Of a stretch of 64,000 nt of DNA, positions 10,625 through 22,936 are shown in pieces. The position numbers and the translations under genes were made by a program. Origin of the DNA: Kitagawia praeruptora (Eukaryota > Streptophyta > Magnoliopsida > Apiales > Apiaceae). Position 1 is the stretch's first letter, and every line of letters starts with the position of its first letter. The stretch lies in assembly GCA_037693485.1 (NCBI GenBank), contig CM075351.1, positions 72,566,001 to 72,630,000 on the forward strand, written 5' to 3'. The notes beneath the pieces are model-generated. The model was not told where the DNA came from, did no database searches, and worked only from the letters and a program-made list of their open reading frames with translations.

Positions 10625-11766
10625 TTTTTTATACATATCTTTGCGTTCGGTCTCAGTCAACCTCAAATCATGCCACCGTCTTAGCCAATATGGAAGCGGT
10701 GCGGAAAGCTCCGTATGAGTAACAGCACGACCACGAACAGGCAATCCCAATATCATGTAAACATCCTCTAGAGTGATGGTGATCTCACCAAATGGGAAAT
10801 GAAAGGTGTTGGTCTCTGGCCTAAACCTCTCCACCAACGCTGTGATCAATCGGATGTCATTCTGGGGAATCGAGCGTGGGTTAATAAACGCTCGGAAACC
10901 CCAGTCTGACAACAAGCTAACCTAGGTGTCATCAAATACCCAATCGTCGAGGTTGGCTGTCAACTGGCGGACATCCAACTTCTCCTGCTCACCCCCCTGC
11001 CATATGTGACTGCTAATATGATCATCCTGCATGGTCAAGAGGGACCTATCGAGAGGCCCGCACTGCATATCCATAGCATCTGCAATGTGCAAGATCAAAG
11101 AAATAAGGCACATTTCATAAACATGTACCAAAATTGGCTAAAATTATCATTCCATTAAGACATATTTAAAACAAGAATAAATTAACATCGAATATAATTT
11201 ATCAAATAAAATGCAGTACTAATATGTTAATTAATCAAAATTCGAATTAATAAATCATAATAATTCATAAATTTGAATTTTAAACTCAAAAATTCAAATT
11301 AATAATTCAAAAATTCGAATTAAAATTTCCACAACTCATAAAAAAATTATAATTATAATTTCATAATTATAAACCCTAATAATTCAAATTAATTCATAGT
11401 TTTAATAAAAATTCGAATAATAATTCGAAACCTAATTCTAAATTGGGCATTTCGAGCTAATTCAACCTAATTAAAGATGAGAAACCCTAATTTCAACTCA
11501 ATTGAGGGTAAAAGCCATAATTTCAAACTAATGCAAACCAAAAATGGGTAAAATTCGAACTATGAACCCTAATAATTCGATTTAATTCATGATTTTAACT
11601 AAAATGAAGCAAATAAACACCACCCACAGTTAAAAACGAATCAAACCATGTACATATAATCGTCAGTAGCAATGTATATAGTAGTGCGTGTGTGTATGTA
11701 TAACTACGTGCGTGTGTGTGTAAGTGTCAATTAGAAGATACCTTGAGGAGGAAGATGGCCTGACAT
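10598..11766 (-). pseudogene. Plant mobile domain (PMD) gene fragment, two exons
   Basis: Minus strand. Proposed exon 1 is 11742-11766 (MSGHLPPQ), with donor GTATCT; exon 2 starts at 11079 after acceptor TTGCAG, and the phases agree (phase 1). Exon 2 encodes GPLDRSLLTMQDDHISSHIW, then ALVERFRPETNTFHFPFGEITITLEDVYMILGLPVRGR, the signature of the PMD family found in retroelements, MULEs and MAIN-like proteins. An in-frame TAG (10922-10924) breaks it, and it ends at the junction with the FAR1 fragment near 10625. About 660 bp of AT-rich intron separates the exons. Function of PMDs is unclear; here it is TE cargo. Confidence 0.75.
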
Positions 11767-12451
11767 TCGCAGCTCTGTGTGTAAATCGCCCGGAATCGCC
11801 TGAAATCGCCTGAGCTCTGTGTTTAATTAGGGTTAATCGGGTCGCGGCAACCGCAATGGGTGGTTGTATACGTCTCCTATCCGCATTGTATCATTGCGGC
11901 AATGATTTAAGGGTAAACAAGTAATTTCATATTTTCTTTCATCCGCTATGTATCGTTGCGGCAGCAAATTGGAGGGTGAAAACGTAATTTCATATTTTTA
12001 CTTGTTTTTATATTTCAAATTAACAGCTTTTATTAATTTATTATTTTTATTACTTTTATTAAATATAAAACTATAATAATTCAAATTTTATAAACATTTT
12101 TATATTTTATAATGTATTAATTTACCAATTTTTTTAATTTTAATAAATAATAAAAATAAAAGTATAAAAACGTAAAATAATATTTAATACTGTTTTGTTT
12201 TGTAGTAAATTACAAATAAATTTATTTGGTGTAGTGGTCATGTTGGTGTTATCTCTGGTGAAGGACCTGAGATCGACTCCACATAAAATAATTTTTTTTA
12301 AGTTTTCCTGCCGCAAATGTTCAATTCGGCAACCTTTTTTTTTTTTTTTAAGTTTTCCTGCCGCAAGTGTTCATTGCGGCAGTGTACGAGTTGGTGGTTG
12401 TGGGCCTTTTTTCAACCAACGGTGGCTGTGGAAGGACACCCTTGAAGTAAT

Positions 12452-13280
12452 GCATAATTATTTATCTAACAATAAAGTACTAGCAAAATTAGGAGTATAT
12501 TGATGCTAATTTCACCTTGCTTATTATACTCACCCATGTAAATAGCTAGATATTTCCCTACCAACTGAACGTTCCCTTTATATCACAAGGAAACTTTGTT
12601 CGCACTACGCGGGTTACTTATAATTTTATTTTATTTTTATATTTTATTAAATTAATTTAATGAACAAACTAACTTAACATTTAAATTTTGCTTTTTTGTT
12701 ATTCTTTTATTAAAATTCCATATTAATATTTATTTTTATATTTTATTAAATTAATTTAATGAACAAACTAACTTAACATTTAAATTTTGCTTTTTTGTTA
12801 TTCTTTTATTAAAATTCCATATTAATATTTATAGTCATGATTTATAATAATCAGTAATATTTTTTTTTTAATTTAAAAGAATTAATACATATTTTTGGAC
12901 ATAAAAAATTTAATTTACATTTATTTTAATGAAATACAATTTACAATATACTTTTTAATAGTATTCCACTAAATTGATTAAGTTGACTTTTTTTTTACTA
13001 AATCAATTAAAGCAATTTATTATTTATAACACACAGTCACACACCTAGAAAATTGGATACTTAAATAATTGTTAGTTGGGATAGAGACAAAAAGTGTTGT
13101 ACTAACCTAAAATAGTGTATACTATGTTAGAAGTTAAAACCATAAAACACAAAAAAACCCAATTACAACACTACATGCGAAGTTTAAGTAGCTGATAATT
13201 TGTTCTCAAGCGAAAGGAATCAAAAGACAAAGAAATACTGTTGGATTATGCCCATATTCTGCTGCATAATTCAAGATTCC
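12452..13280. other. AT-rich DNA with a 109-bp tandem duplication
   Basis: No gene seen. A 109-bp unit (containing aatgaacaaactaactta) is present almost twice in tandem at about 12630-12830, nearly identical between copies, so the duplication is recent. Confidence 0.65.
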
Positions 13281-13327
13281 ATCGATGGAGGTATGTAATT
13301 ATCTTCTTACTGATCTATCAAAATCAT

Positions 13328-13830
13328 ACATGGAAACCGTGCTATCGTTGGCATTTTCGGGATTGCTGTCACTGTCCTCCTCACTGCCCTGCAACTCAAT
13401 TACCAAGGAAGGACTGATTCTCCATTTCAAGATCACCCGAAAGCCATGGCTGTCACTACAACAAGTTTCCTTATTTTCTGCTTGGTGTGTGACGTCGAAC
13501 AATACTTTCGTACCAGTCATCATTCTTCAAGTTTTGCAGCACTGCTGAAACATGTCCTCAGGTTGATGGGATTCATGTCTCTAGCATCTTTAGCATCTGT
13601 CATTTTCTCCACATCCACAAGCTCAACCGCACCGCTCATTGTTTATATGATTTTTCCTTGGTCTTTTTCAGCCAATCTGATTCTTGTCTAGATCCAAAAC
13701 AGAAATTTACATTGAAACAGAGGAGCCTGACAATTTTAACAATTTACGAACACACATTGTTAATACCGACTATTTCTATTACATAGATACTCTTCCAGTG
13801 TACCGCATAGCTTATGCAAATCTTCCATAG
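13328..13830 (+). pseudogene. Membrane-protein paralog C, broken
   Basis: From about 13328 the sequence follows paralog B from residue 35 on (AIVGIFGI.VTVLLTALQL, SPFQD, IFCLV, WSFSANLILV). The first 34 residues are replaced by unrelated DNA. TAG at 13689-13691 replaces the Trp codon of WIQNRN, and a TGA follows in LH.NRG. The real 3' end matches at 13828-13830. Its wording (STSTSSTAPLIVYMIFPWSFSA) groups it with paralog A. The following spacer is shared with paralog A. Confidence 0.87.
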
Positions 13831-14358
13831 TTCTTTTTGTCTGCATTTGAATTATAACTTTGTAACTGGATGTTCAGAATCTTTTTAAGGGTTTTCAAAT
13901 AAGTTTAAACAGGGCTAAGTTGTAAACTTTTCTACGTCTCTGTTTACATAATCAAGGCTATTAATTTATCAAACATTCATTGAGATTAAACTGTACTCCT
14001 ATTCGGACACACTGGTAGATAAAATGACAGCTTAAATTTTTTATACACTTATTAATGTGAATTTAGTAGATATCTATAGCTTTTTATAGGATGACTCACT
14101 CGTATGTTGGTGTAACAGCCCGACTTTTCGGACTATTAATTCTAAATCAAAAACTAAAATAAAACAAATTTTATTAATCCAAAAGTCCATTACAAAGGTA
14201 CTTATTACAAAAGCGCAGCTAACAATGATAATCTAATCCGAATCTAAGATCCTTGAACTTCAACGCTATATCACTCGTTCGTACGTCGAACCTGAAAGTT
14301 GTAAGTAATGAGCTATGCAGCCCAGCAAGTAACCAATCGATCCAACTAGTAAGGCAAA

Positions 14359-17300
14359 CACTAGTACAAAACTGATCTTTTACGTCGCCTCATATACGTC
14401 GGTTCTGGTCAAAGGCGACGTATAAAGTACTTATATACGTCGGTTCCGCCTAAAGGCGACGTATATGTACATTTTTAAACATTTTTTACGTCGGTTCAAG
14501 AAAATGCCGACGTATAAAGTTATATTATACGTCGGTTGAGGAAAAGGCGACGTATATAATGCTACTATATACGTCGGTTGAGGAAAAGGCAACGTATATA
14601 ATGCTACTATATATGTCGGTTGAGGAAAAGGCGACGTATATAATGCTACTATATACGTCGGTTGAGGAAAAAGCGACGTATATAATGATACTATATACGT
14701 CGGTTAAGTAAAATATGATGTATATGATGACATTATACATCGATTGAGGAAAAGGCGACGTATATAATGCTATTATATACGTCGCTCTTAATATAACCGA
14801 CGTATAAGATGTTTAAAAAATAAGAAAATAACAGAAGAAATCACGACACTGCCCAAATTATTATTACTCACTCAAACAAAAACAGAGATCCCCAATTTCC
14901 ACCCCCAATTTTACCTTCATGAGCCCTAATTTCACTACATCTCCGTCTTCATTCTTCATACCAAATTAAGTTGCTTTTTTCTAATTAATACCAAAGCTGA
15001 GTCAATTTAGAAGTTAGTCAAATCGTCTCCGTCTTCGTTCTTCAAATTGTTCTTCACCTTAATACCAGGTATTCTTCGTCGCCCCTCCCTCCATCCCTCT
15101 CTCCCTCTCCCTCTCTGTTCGTATTTGTGTGTGCCTCTCTTTGTTCGTATATGTGTGCGTGTATATATGTGCTTGTATTGGTGTTGTATTATCAGTATGT
15201 AATTGTTGAATCCTATATCAGTTTGTAATTTTAATATCCTATATTATGTATATAGATGTTAAAAATGTATTGCTTCTGTTCTGTTTATAGCTTCTCAGAT
15301 TCAGACTTCCTCTTCCCGAAGCACTTTCAGTCTTTCCCGTGTCCGTGGAGTAAACTTTTCTCTCGGCTTTTATTTTGAAACCGAATAAATTAGATTCAAT
15401 CGACCAAGGTATTACACAATTATAATAATTGATTCCCGTGTTTATTATATATCTTGCTTGATTTATTTGTTAATTTTGCAGTTTTAGGATATGTATATAT
15501 TACATAATAATGTATTCATCAAAACCTTTGCGGCCATTTAACATAATATAAATTTTAATGTGTACAGTTTTTTGCTTAAATAAGTATTATGAATCAATTG
15601 TGTACAGTTTTTTGCTTAAATATGAGTAGACAAGTTACGAAACAAAGGTTCGTTTAGTTCTTCCAAATATGAAGCTTCTGGTAGCACACAGGCACACACA
15701 GTTTGATTGTCGAATTTTTTTAGCATTCTTTTTAGATATATATATATATATTGATTGGTTTTTGCTGCGAGTATAATTGCCATTAATCCATGATCTTATA
15801 CTTTATCTCCTATTCTCTCTAAACTGATATATGAAAGTAATAATCAAAAATTGAAACGAACCTCGCACCTAGGTTTCTTTGTTTCGATTCTCCGAACTGA
15901 GATTTATGTATAGGATTCTCAAGAAGCTTTTTAATTGAGTAGCTTGCAATTACGTAAACAATGAGTGAAAGTTGATGATGAAATGGGAAAAAAAGAAAGA
16001 AAAGTGAAATTGATGGAAACTGTCATGCAGTTGTAGAGTGCCAGAATCTTTCTAATCACTCAACTGAAAAGCACAATGCAGCTCTTTTTGGCACATCAGA
16101 CTCTGAAGCTAGAATTAGTGATAAGAGAAGTCGTCCTACTAATGCCTTGACAGAATCTGATGCAGTTGCAGTTCCAGTGTACTTATTAGAGTTGCTTATC
16201 TGCATTTGCTTGCAATCTTGCAGGAGAACATCCAAATTCTAATAATAGGTCAGGCTGAACCTGTGGATTCATCGAATGACAACAGCTTGGATGCATCTGC
16301 TTTCTTCTTTCTGGCCATTGTAGGAAGCCAGGAGCTTCTGGTATGTTTGTATGTACTTCATTGTTTGTTGTTCTTGTCAGTACTTTCAAAATGAATGGTT
16401 CTTGTCGTACTTAAAAATAGTTTCTTGATTTGATTAGTTTTTATATAGCACTTTTCCAGAATCCTCTGAAATGCGCAAACTTTCTTTGCCTTGCATTATA
16501 TCCTCTGCTTTTCATTTCTTCCTGTCATCTCTTAGACAACCTGAAAAAAAGTAATTATAAATTTTTACAAGTTATCACACACCTTTTTCCATCTCCGAAG
16601 TTACCCCCACCCTTATATGTATGTAGTATGTACATAGATATTAAACCCAACGAGGCTACTACCATGGAGTTGTTGATTATTGCAATCAGATATGTAATTT
16701 TAAATGGCTCATTTTGTTTCTTGACTCTGTCAGTGAGGAAGCTAAGAATAATACCAAGGCGAAAGCTCAAGAGCACCAACTCCCTACGAGGTGCAAAATA
16801 TATGCAAATGGGAGCGGAGTGTGCCCGACATGTTTCATGATTATGTAAAAAATAGCATCACTTCTCTAAGACATGCCGCGTCTAATCTGACATCTCAAGG
16901 TTCTTAGTACTTTCCACAAGTTTTTAGCATGGAAATAATTATCTGTTATACATGGATCACGACAAACCATATAACTAAGGCGTGGGATTAAAAATGGTAA
17001 TCATTTAGGGTTAAGCAACCAAATGAGAAAAAAATTAGATGATGAGCTCAAATTTCCATTTGAGTTTTTTCCTCAAGATGGAAGGAGTCAGATTTTTACA
17101 ACTATTTTTATGTTCAAGGTTTCTTAAGTTGTTATCCCTACACTGCTAGGAATTTATTATCTATCCGTGAGTACCTTGTTTCTGAAAGTAATATAGGATG
17201 GGGGTTGTCATTTGCAGAGCTATTGAGGTGCTCTTTTCATCTGAAAAGCTCTTTGGAAGATGGGAAGAATGATTCTGTGCAAGACATTACCTTGAGGCCT

Positions 17301-18483
17301 GGAACTGGCAATTAACAAGAATTGTAAGTTGCTAATTTATCTCTAGAATTGCTCCAGAGGACTTACAAATAATTTGTAATATTAGTAGAAAAACCCATTC
17401 TTAAATCAACGAAATTACTTTTTAGATGTCCAACTTTATGAAATATCTTGACCGACTCAAGTCCGTACATGTTGTACTAGTTGCCTGCAAATCTGTATAT
17501 TCAGGTTTCAATAGCAAGTTTGTATTTACTTTATAAATTTGTTAAGTGATATTATTGTTGCTGGTAATTATAGATCTCTACCAAAAATGCACACATCACT
17601 AATAGTGCCTTGACATTATTGTTAATTATAATCTGTGTGTGATTTCAGCTTTCCAGAAAGCCAGGGAGATGCCCTTTTACTCCAAGTACAGGATTCAAAG
17701 GAAACTTTCCAGGGTCGAGCTACCATACTAGTTTCATCTTTGATTGAAAATCATGTATGTTACATATTATATATGTTTTAGTCATCTTCTTTAACGGAGT
17801 ATCCATGGAGCCCAAGGTGGGATGCATCTTTGCTCACTGGCTTCCTGAACAGCCAAGTCGTGCAAAGAATTTGCTCATTGTTTGCACCACAGCCACTACT
17901 TATCCTCAGTTATAATACTTATAATACTTGTACAGTCACACTCACTATATCAAAAATGTATAAACATTGTATTGTGATTGAATTTGAAAGTTGAGAAATT
18001 TCTATTATTACAAGATTTTGGTTGTACAAATTTTGGTTTTTGATTGTTTAACCGTTTTTTGGTGTACAGAAATAATGAGAATTTTTTTATTGATAAAAAA
18101 TTTTTGTATAGAAAAAAAATATATATATATTTTTTTAAATTTTTGTGGACAATATACGTCGGCTTTTTGGATATTATACGTCGCCTTTCTTCGACATTAT
18201 TCGTCAGCTTTTTGAACATTATACGTCGGCTTTTTAGCGACGTATATTTAGACTTTATATGTCGCCTTTTTGGACATTATACGTCGCCTTTATTCAACAT
18301 TATACGTCGGCTTTTTCAACATTATACGTCGGCTTTTTAGCGACGTATATTTAGACTTTATACGTCGCCTTTTTAACCGACGTAAAAGATTCGTGACTTT
18401 ATACGTCGCCCCTCTATACGTCGCCATTTAACCGACATATAAGACCTATTTAACCGACGTAAAAAGCCAATTTTGTACTAGTG
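14359..18483. mobile_element. CACTA (En/Spm-like) DNA transposon, non-autonomous
   Basis: 4125 bp, starting CACTAGTACAAAA and ending TTTTGTACTAGTG, with the 3-bp target duplication aaa (14356-14358, 18484-18486). The sister LTR at 20002-20010 preserves the empty site (aaggcaaagtaac), which proves the boundaries. Subterminal arrays of TACGTCGG and CGACGTATA motifs fill 14385-14810 and 18155-18470, partly as roughly 60-bp tandem repeats; these are the usual transposase-binding regions of CACTA elements. No transposase is seen. The interior from about 16030 to 17760 looks like gene-derived exons and introns. Confidence 0.95.
16030..17760 (+). other. Gene-like exon fragments inside the CACTA element
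   Basis: Short coding-like blocks are bounded by splice-like signals: tgcag before 16032 with about 145 bases of open frame (wording HNAALFGTSDSEARISDKRSRPTN), cttgcag before 16225, ctgtcag before 16735, ttgcag before 17217, and atttcag before 17650 followed by an open block (ESQGDALLLQVQDSKETFQGRAT). The alternation with AT-rich intron-like DNA suggests captured or decayed host gene sequence. I do not recognise the parent gene, and frames are not continuous, so no protein is claimed. Confidence 0.4.
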
Positions 18484-19486
18484 AAAGTAACACATATAAA
18501 TACAAGATAGTGTAATATTCAATATGATATAATAACGATATACGAAACAATCACTTATGATGCACTTATTCTTATTCGATACAATTCGATAGCACATAAC
18601 AACAATAGCTTGAAACTCATAATTCATACCACGACCACTACAACCCGGTGATAACGGTCCTAAATTTTAGAAAGCTATCACTACAACTCGGTGACTCGGT
18701 CCTTATTCTTATTCTTATTTTCGCAAACCATGGCATAAATCAGAGTCCCAAGACTATTGCTGCTTACACATAACACATATACAATAATACACGTATAACT
18801 TCAAAATATAGTCACTTAGCCCAAATTTTGATAACAAATTCGTACACATAATACATAATTTTAAAAACACTAGCAAAATCAATCGGAAACTTACCTCTAA
18901 ACGGAAAAACAAGAATCAAAACATGTAACCACTCCTGATCAGATCTGTATTTTGACGTTTTGACCATCTAAACGATATTTTCTTGAAAAACTCAAAGAAC
19001 GAAACTTGTAGAGCACGAAAAGACCTTTCCGAAAAGTCCAGAATCAACGAATTCTGACTTACGATGAATTTTCTACGAATTATACAAGACTGCTGATTTT
19101 TGTGAAAAAAACCTACGAATTTTATTAGAAAAGATGGAAAAAGAAAATATGATGTATTTATAATGTCTTACAACCCTAATTCCAAACCTACTACTAATCC
19201 GTAATCAAATTTGATCCATATTTTAGGCCCAATTAAGCTAATTCAATTTTAAACCTATTTATTATCTAATTTTAATCCTTTTTATTCTATTATTCTTTTA
19301 TTATTATTATTCCAAAAATTACGGGATATTACATACTACCCTCCTTAAAAAGAATTTGGTCCCCAAATTCTCAAACTCCTATACTCCAAAAGTTCGTGAT
19401 ACATCTATTCCTAAAGTGTAGTCCAAAGGATCGCATCCTAGAGAATGTACTAGTCCCATACCTAATAAACACCGAAGGACAACCTA

Positions 19487-19653
19487 GCTCTGATACCATT
19501 TATAACATCCAAGCCCATAATCGAATGCATACCGGACCCAACAACCCACCACAGGTCAGTCCAAAAGTGCTAACAAATTGGTACACATTGGTCATTGACT
19601 TGTCTATATAAAGGACCCGAATACTCTTATTCTAATCGATGTGGGATGTTACA
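19487..19653 (-). repeat. Second small LTR and primer-binding site inside the LARD interior
   Basis: Within the 426-bp internal region, 19487-19498 is another perfect complement of the tRNA-iMet binding site, and next to it (19501-19653) lies a roughly 153-bp segment with LTR-like ends (ataacatcc ... gggatgttaca). It looks like the 5' end of a TRIM element. The interior is therefore a chimera. Confidence 0.6.
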
Positions 19654-19745
19654 AACACCCCCTCTTATTGGGTCGACGCCCTCGTCGAGCCCACACACAA
19701 ACTAACTAAACCCGGGCAGTGCCTCTACACTTCCGGCCGGGCAGA

Positions 19746-19757
19746 GCTCTGATACCA
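19746..19757 (-). promoter_or_regulatory. tRNA-iMet primer-binding site
   Basis: GCTCTGATACCA on the plus strand is the complement of the PBS TGGTATCAGAGC; two bases separate it from the right LTR. Confidence 0.88.
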
Positions 19758-19759
19758 AC

Positions 19760-20854
19760 TGTAACAGCCCGACTTTTCGGACTATTAATTCTAAATCAAA
19801 AACTAAAATAAAACAAATTTTATTAATCCAAAAGTCCATTACAAAGGTACTTATTACAAAAGCGCAGCTAACAATGATAATCTAATCCGAATCTAAGATC
19901 CTTGAACTTCAACGCTATATCACTCGTTCGTACGTCGAACCTGAAAGTTGTAAGTAATGAGCTATGCAGCCCAGCAAGTAACCAATCGATCCAACTAGTA
20001 AGGCAAAGTAACACATATAAATACAAGATAGTGTAATATTCAATATGATATAATAACGATATACGAAACAATCACTTATGATGCACTTATTCTTATTCGA
20101 TACAATTCGATAGCACATAACAACAATAGCTTGAAACTCATAATTCATACCACGACAACTACAACCCGGTGATAACGGTCCTAAATTTTAGAAAGCTATC
20201 ACTACAACCCGGTGACTCGGTCCTTATTCTTATTCTTATTTTCGCAAACCATGGCATAAATCAGAGTCCCAAGACTATTGCTGCTTACACATAACACATA
20301 TACAATAATACACGTATAACTTTAAAATATAGTCACTTAGCCCAAATTTTGATAACAAATTCGTACACATAATACATAATTTTAAAAACACTAGCAAAAT
20401 CAATCGGAAACTTACCTCTAAACGGAAAAATAAGAATCAAAACATGTAACCACTCCTGATCAGATCTGTATTTTCACGTTTTGACCATCTAAACGATATT
20501 TTCTTGAAAAACTCAAAGAACTAAACTTGTAGAGCACGAAAAGACCTTTCCGAAAAGTCCAGAATCAACGAATTCTGACTTACGATGAATTTTCTACGAA
20601 TTATACAAGACTGCTGATTTTTGTGAAAAAGACCTACGAATTTTATTAGAAAAGATGGAAAAAGAGAATATGATGTATTTATAATGTCTTACAACCCTAA
20701 TTCCAAACCTACTACTAATCCGTAATCAAATTTGATCCATATTTTAGGCCCAATTAAGCTAATTCAATTTTAAACCTATTTATTATCTAATTTTAATCCT
20801 TTTTATTCTATTATTCTTTTATTATTATTATTCTAAAAATTACGGGATATTACA
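19760..20854 (-). repeat. Right LTR (element 5' LTR), 1095 bp
   Basis: Uninterrupted copy of the LTR. It carries the empty CACTA target site. Confidence 0.93.
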
Positions 20855-20859
20855 GTTGG

Positions 20860-21540
20860 CACTAAATAGAGTAGCAGCTCAAATTCTGCAAAGTGTTTCT
20901 ATCTAGTTTTGATGGCTCTTTATTGAATTTTTCTGAGTTCTGAGACGAGATATGTAAATTCTAGGAACAATTTTATTTTCGTCTAGTATTTTACCCACTA
21001 AAACAAATTCTCCATATAATTAAACACGGCCAGCTTATGAGGAAACCGAACATGTAAACATAAGCAGTAAGTGTTCCTATCTAGTTTTGACGACTCTTTA
21101 ATTATTTTCCGTTTTCGCTTCTGAGTTCTTAGACAATATGTACACTGTAGGAACAATTTTATTGGGATATTTATAAAAGTACCTAACTTTTTGAAAGTAT
21201 TTTCAAAAATTCTACCTAAAGTTGCAGACCAGGTTGCGAATGTTGCAAACCAGGTTGCAGACCAGTTGAACCGTATTTTTGAAAAAAATTCTGTAACATA
21301 GGTATTTTTGGAAAAAGCCCAATTTTATTTGGGTCTAGTACTAAATCCATTATAACAAATTCTCCATATAATTCAACACGGGCAAACTTATGAGGACACC
21401 CAACATGTAACATCACAGCAGTAAGGTTTTGTACAGAAGTGCTAGAATTACAGGTAGAGTTTTATACAAAGACGGTAAGCATATTATGGCAAGAATGCAT
21501 AATATGTAAATCCATATTTCTCAAAAGATACGGAATAGGA
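20860..21540. repeat. Spacer with an imperfect direct repeat and inserted repeat debris
   Basis: No gene. A block of about 170 bp (ctatctagttttgatgg ... caaattctccatataatt ... cagcagtaag) occurs twice, at about 20895-21075 and 21076-21425; the second copy is split by a roughly 165-bp foldback-like insertion (about 21165-21330). Confidence 0.6.
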
Positions 21541-21558
21541 AGAACGGACCATCTGGTA

Positions 21559-22536
21559 TCAAGGTGCATAACGACTGATAGGCAGATCAACCATCATCTT
21601 AATAATTGTTTTTCCCAAAGATCTTGTGATTTCTATACATTTTTGCACATCCTTGTCGCAAGCAATTAAAACCCAATCACCTTCCTCGTCTTTATACTTG
21701 ATGCAAAATGCGTCTCTCTCCAATTTTAGCCTCTCAATCACATTGTCTTCCAACTCAGCCATTCCCGATGAACTAAGCATCTCAAACCTAATAGCAACTC
21801 CATTATATGTCGCCTTCACATGTATCTTATCCTTGTCTTGCCTTGTCTGAGCAACAACAGCAATATCTTGCAAAGGGGCCATGCCCATATAAACATAATT
21901 CCTTCTACTCGGTTCCTTATCATTTACTTTCCTGAGCCCTGGGGAACTCTGGATGCCCATCCTGATCTTGCCACATTGCCACCTTTTAATGCCATGACTT
22001 CTACATATGCGTTTGAATGTGGACCGACTAACTAAAATAATTGAATATTAAGAATTAAAAGATACACAGTTATGATAATAATCAAGTATATTCACCAAAA
22101 GTTAGTAAGAACCAGTTAATTACAAAAATAAGCCAAGAAATGGAAGCACAAGAACATGGTAGAAAAAACTTGCCATGGAAGCTGTTTGCTGCATCGTCCA
22201 GTGATTTTCCAAAATGCTCGCTAAGAATGTCAAAACTAATACCATTTTTAGGTTTTTTCCCTTCTACTGATGTTTCTTCTATGCATGTTTTATCTATGAC
22301 ATTGATGGCTGGCTTGTGTTTTTCTACTCTCCCAGTAAACCACTTCTTATGTGTAGCATCTTTCACCATCAGTAGCTGATGCGAATGATCTGACACCAAT
22401 GGATCGTCTTTAATTTCTATGATTTCTTGACAAGGTAGTGATTCCTTGGTTTGGCCTTCAGAAGACTGAGATGAAGTATTCATAGAAAAACCAATATCTG
22501 CAACGGGTGATTTTCCACTGGTTCATTAAGTGCAGT
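21559..22536 (-). pseudogene. NLP-like copy C (RWP-RK/PB1)
   Basis: Minus strand. The last exon (22031 down to stop at 21559) is fully open: STFKRICRSHGIKRW, then a complete PB1 domain (KIHVKATYNGVAIRFEML, DAFCIKYKDEEGDWVLIACDKDV, IIKMMVDLPI). The previous exon (about 22536-22174) encodes the acidic linker and DILSEHFGKSLDDAANSFH. Damage lies at the exon edges: a one-base loss near 22515 shifts the frame, the upstream acceptor AG has become AC (22530), and the internal donor is GCAAGT, a rare GC-AG type. Exons further upstream are absent. PB1 mediates NLP-NLP pairing and the RWP-RK helix binds nitrate-response DNA in canonical NLPs. Confidence 0.85.
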
Positions 22537-22560
22537 ATCATCAAATGAAACTGTTAAAGA

Positions 22561-22936
22561 TATAATAAGATTACCAAATCCTTACACCTTGAGGTTTTAG
22601 TGTTAGGTAACCAACTCATCTAAAACTTTAAGATATTAAATGATAATTTTACATAAATTGAAACGAACTTTTCTTCACGTTATGATCCACTATATATGGA
22701 TGGAATTAGTATCATGTATCCATGTGTCTTTGGTCAGTTGGTCTTGTAAAAATTTAAATATGCAGGATCAAAATCAAATTAAGAACTAAAGGAGGGACTC
22801 TAAAACGAAATAGTTGGAATAGTTGGATAGTACATCAAACCGATATATATTCAACAACTACATGTAGAATAAGTAGTCGAAGCTACTCATTGTGACAAGA
22901 ATTAGAGTAATGCTAGAAACTCCAGTTTTGTGCTTG
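22561..22936. other. AT-rich DNA, no gene seen
   Basis: Low-complexity intergenic sequence; nothing recognised. Confidence 0.5.

Larger units (their letters stand above)
8456..12441. mobile_element. Mutator-like element (MULE) with FAR1 and PMD remnants
   Basis: About 4 kb. Ends are similar in inverted orientation (tccacaatcaccgtgggttg near 8464; the complement of caaccaacggtggctgtgga near 12431). Candidate 9-bp target duplications are ttaaagtaa (8447-8455) and ttgaagtaa (12442-12450), one mismatch. Subterminal regions are rich in the motif CATTGCGGCAG and its complement (8510-8600, 9440-9620, 11840-11960, 12300-12390). The inside carries a FAR1-type DNA-binding region (plus strand) and a plant mobile domain gene piece (minus strand), both known companions of plant MULEs. 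No MULE transposase core is seen. Exact ends are moderately certain. Confidence 0.7.
14111..19333 (-). repeat. Left LTR (element 3' LTR), interrupted by CACTA
   Basis: 248 bp before and 847 bp after the CACTA insertion; together 1095 bp, matching the right LTR in length. Confidence 0.92.
14111..20854 (-). mobile_element. Non-coding LTR retrotransposon (LARD/TRIM-like), split by a CACTA element
   Basis: Two LTRs, each 1095 bp once the CACTA insertion is removed, begin TGTAACAGCC and end GATATTACA. The 5-bp target duplication gttgg is present at 14106-14110 and 20855-20859, and the duplicated spacer near 5815 shows the uninterrupted sequence. A primer-binding site for initiator tRNA-Met (complement TGGTATCAGAGC) lies at 19746-19757, next to the right LTR, so the element reads on the minus strand. 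The internal part is only 426 bp and has no gag or pol, so it must be mobilised in trans. By hand the LTRs differ at about 9 positions, so the insertion is young. Confidence 0.93.

Noticed and set aside
14385..14810. Regular short repeats that might suggest a CRISPR-like or satellite array
   Set aside because: They are CACTA subterminal motifs inside proven transposon ends; the genome is eukaryotic.
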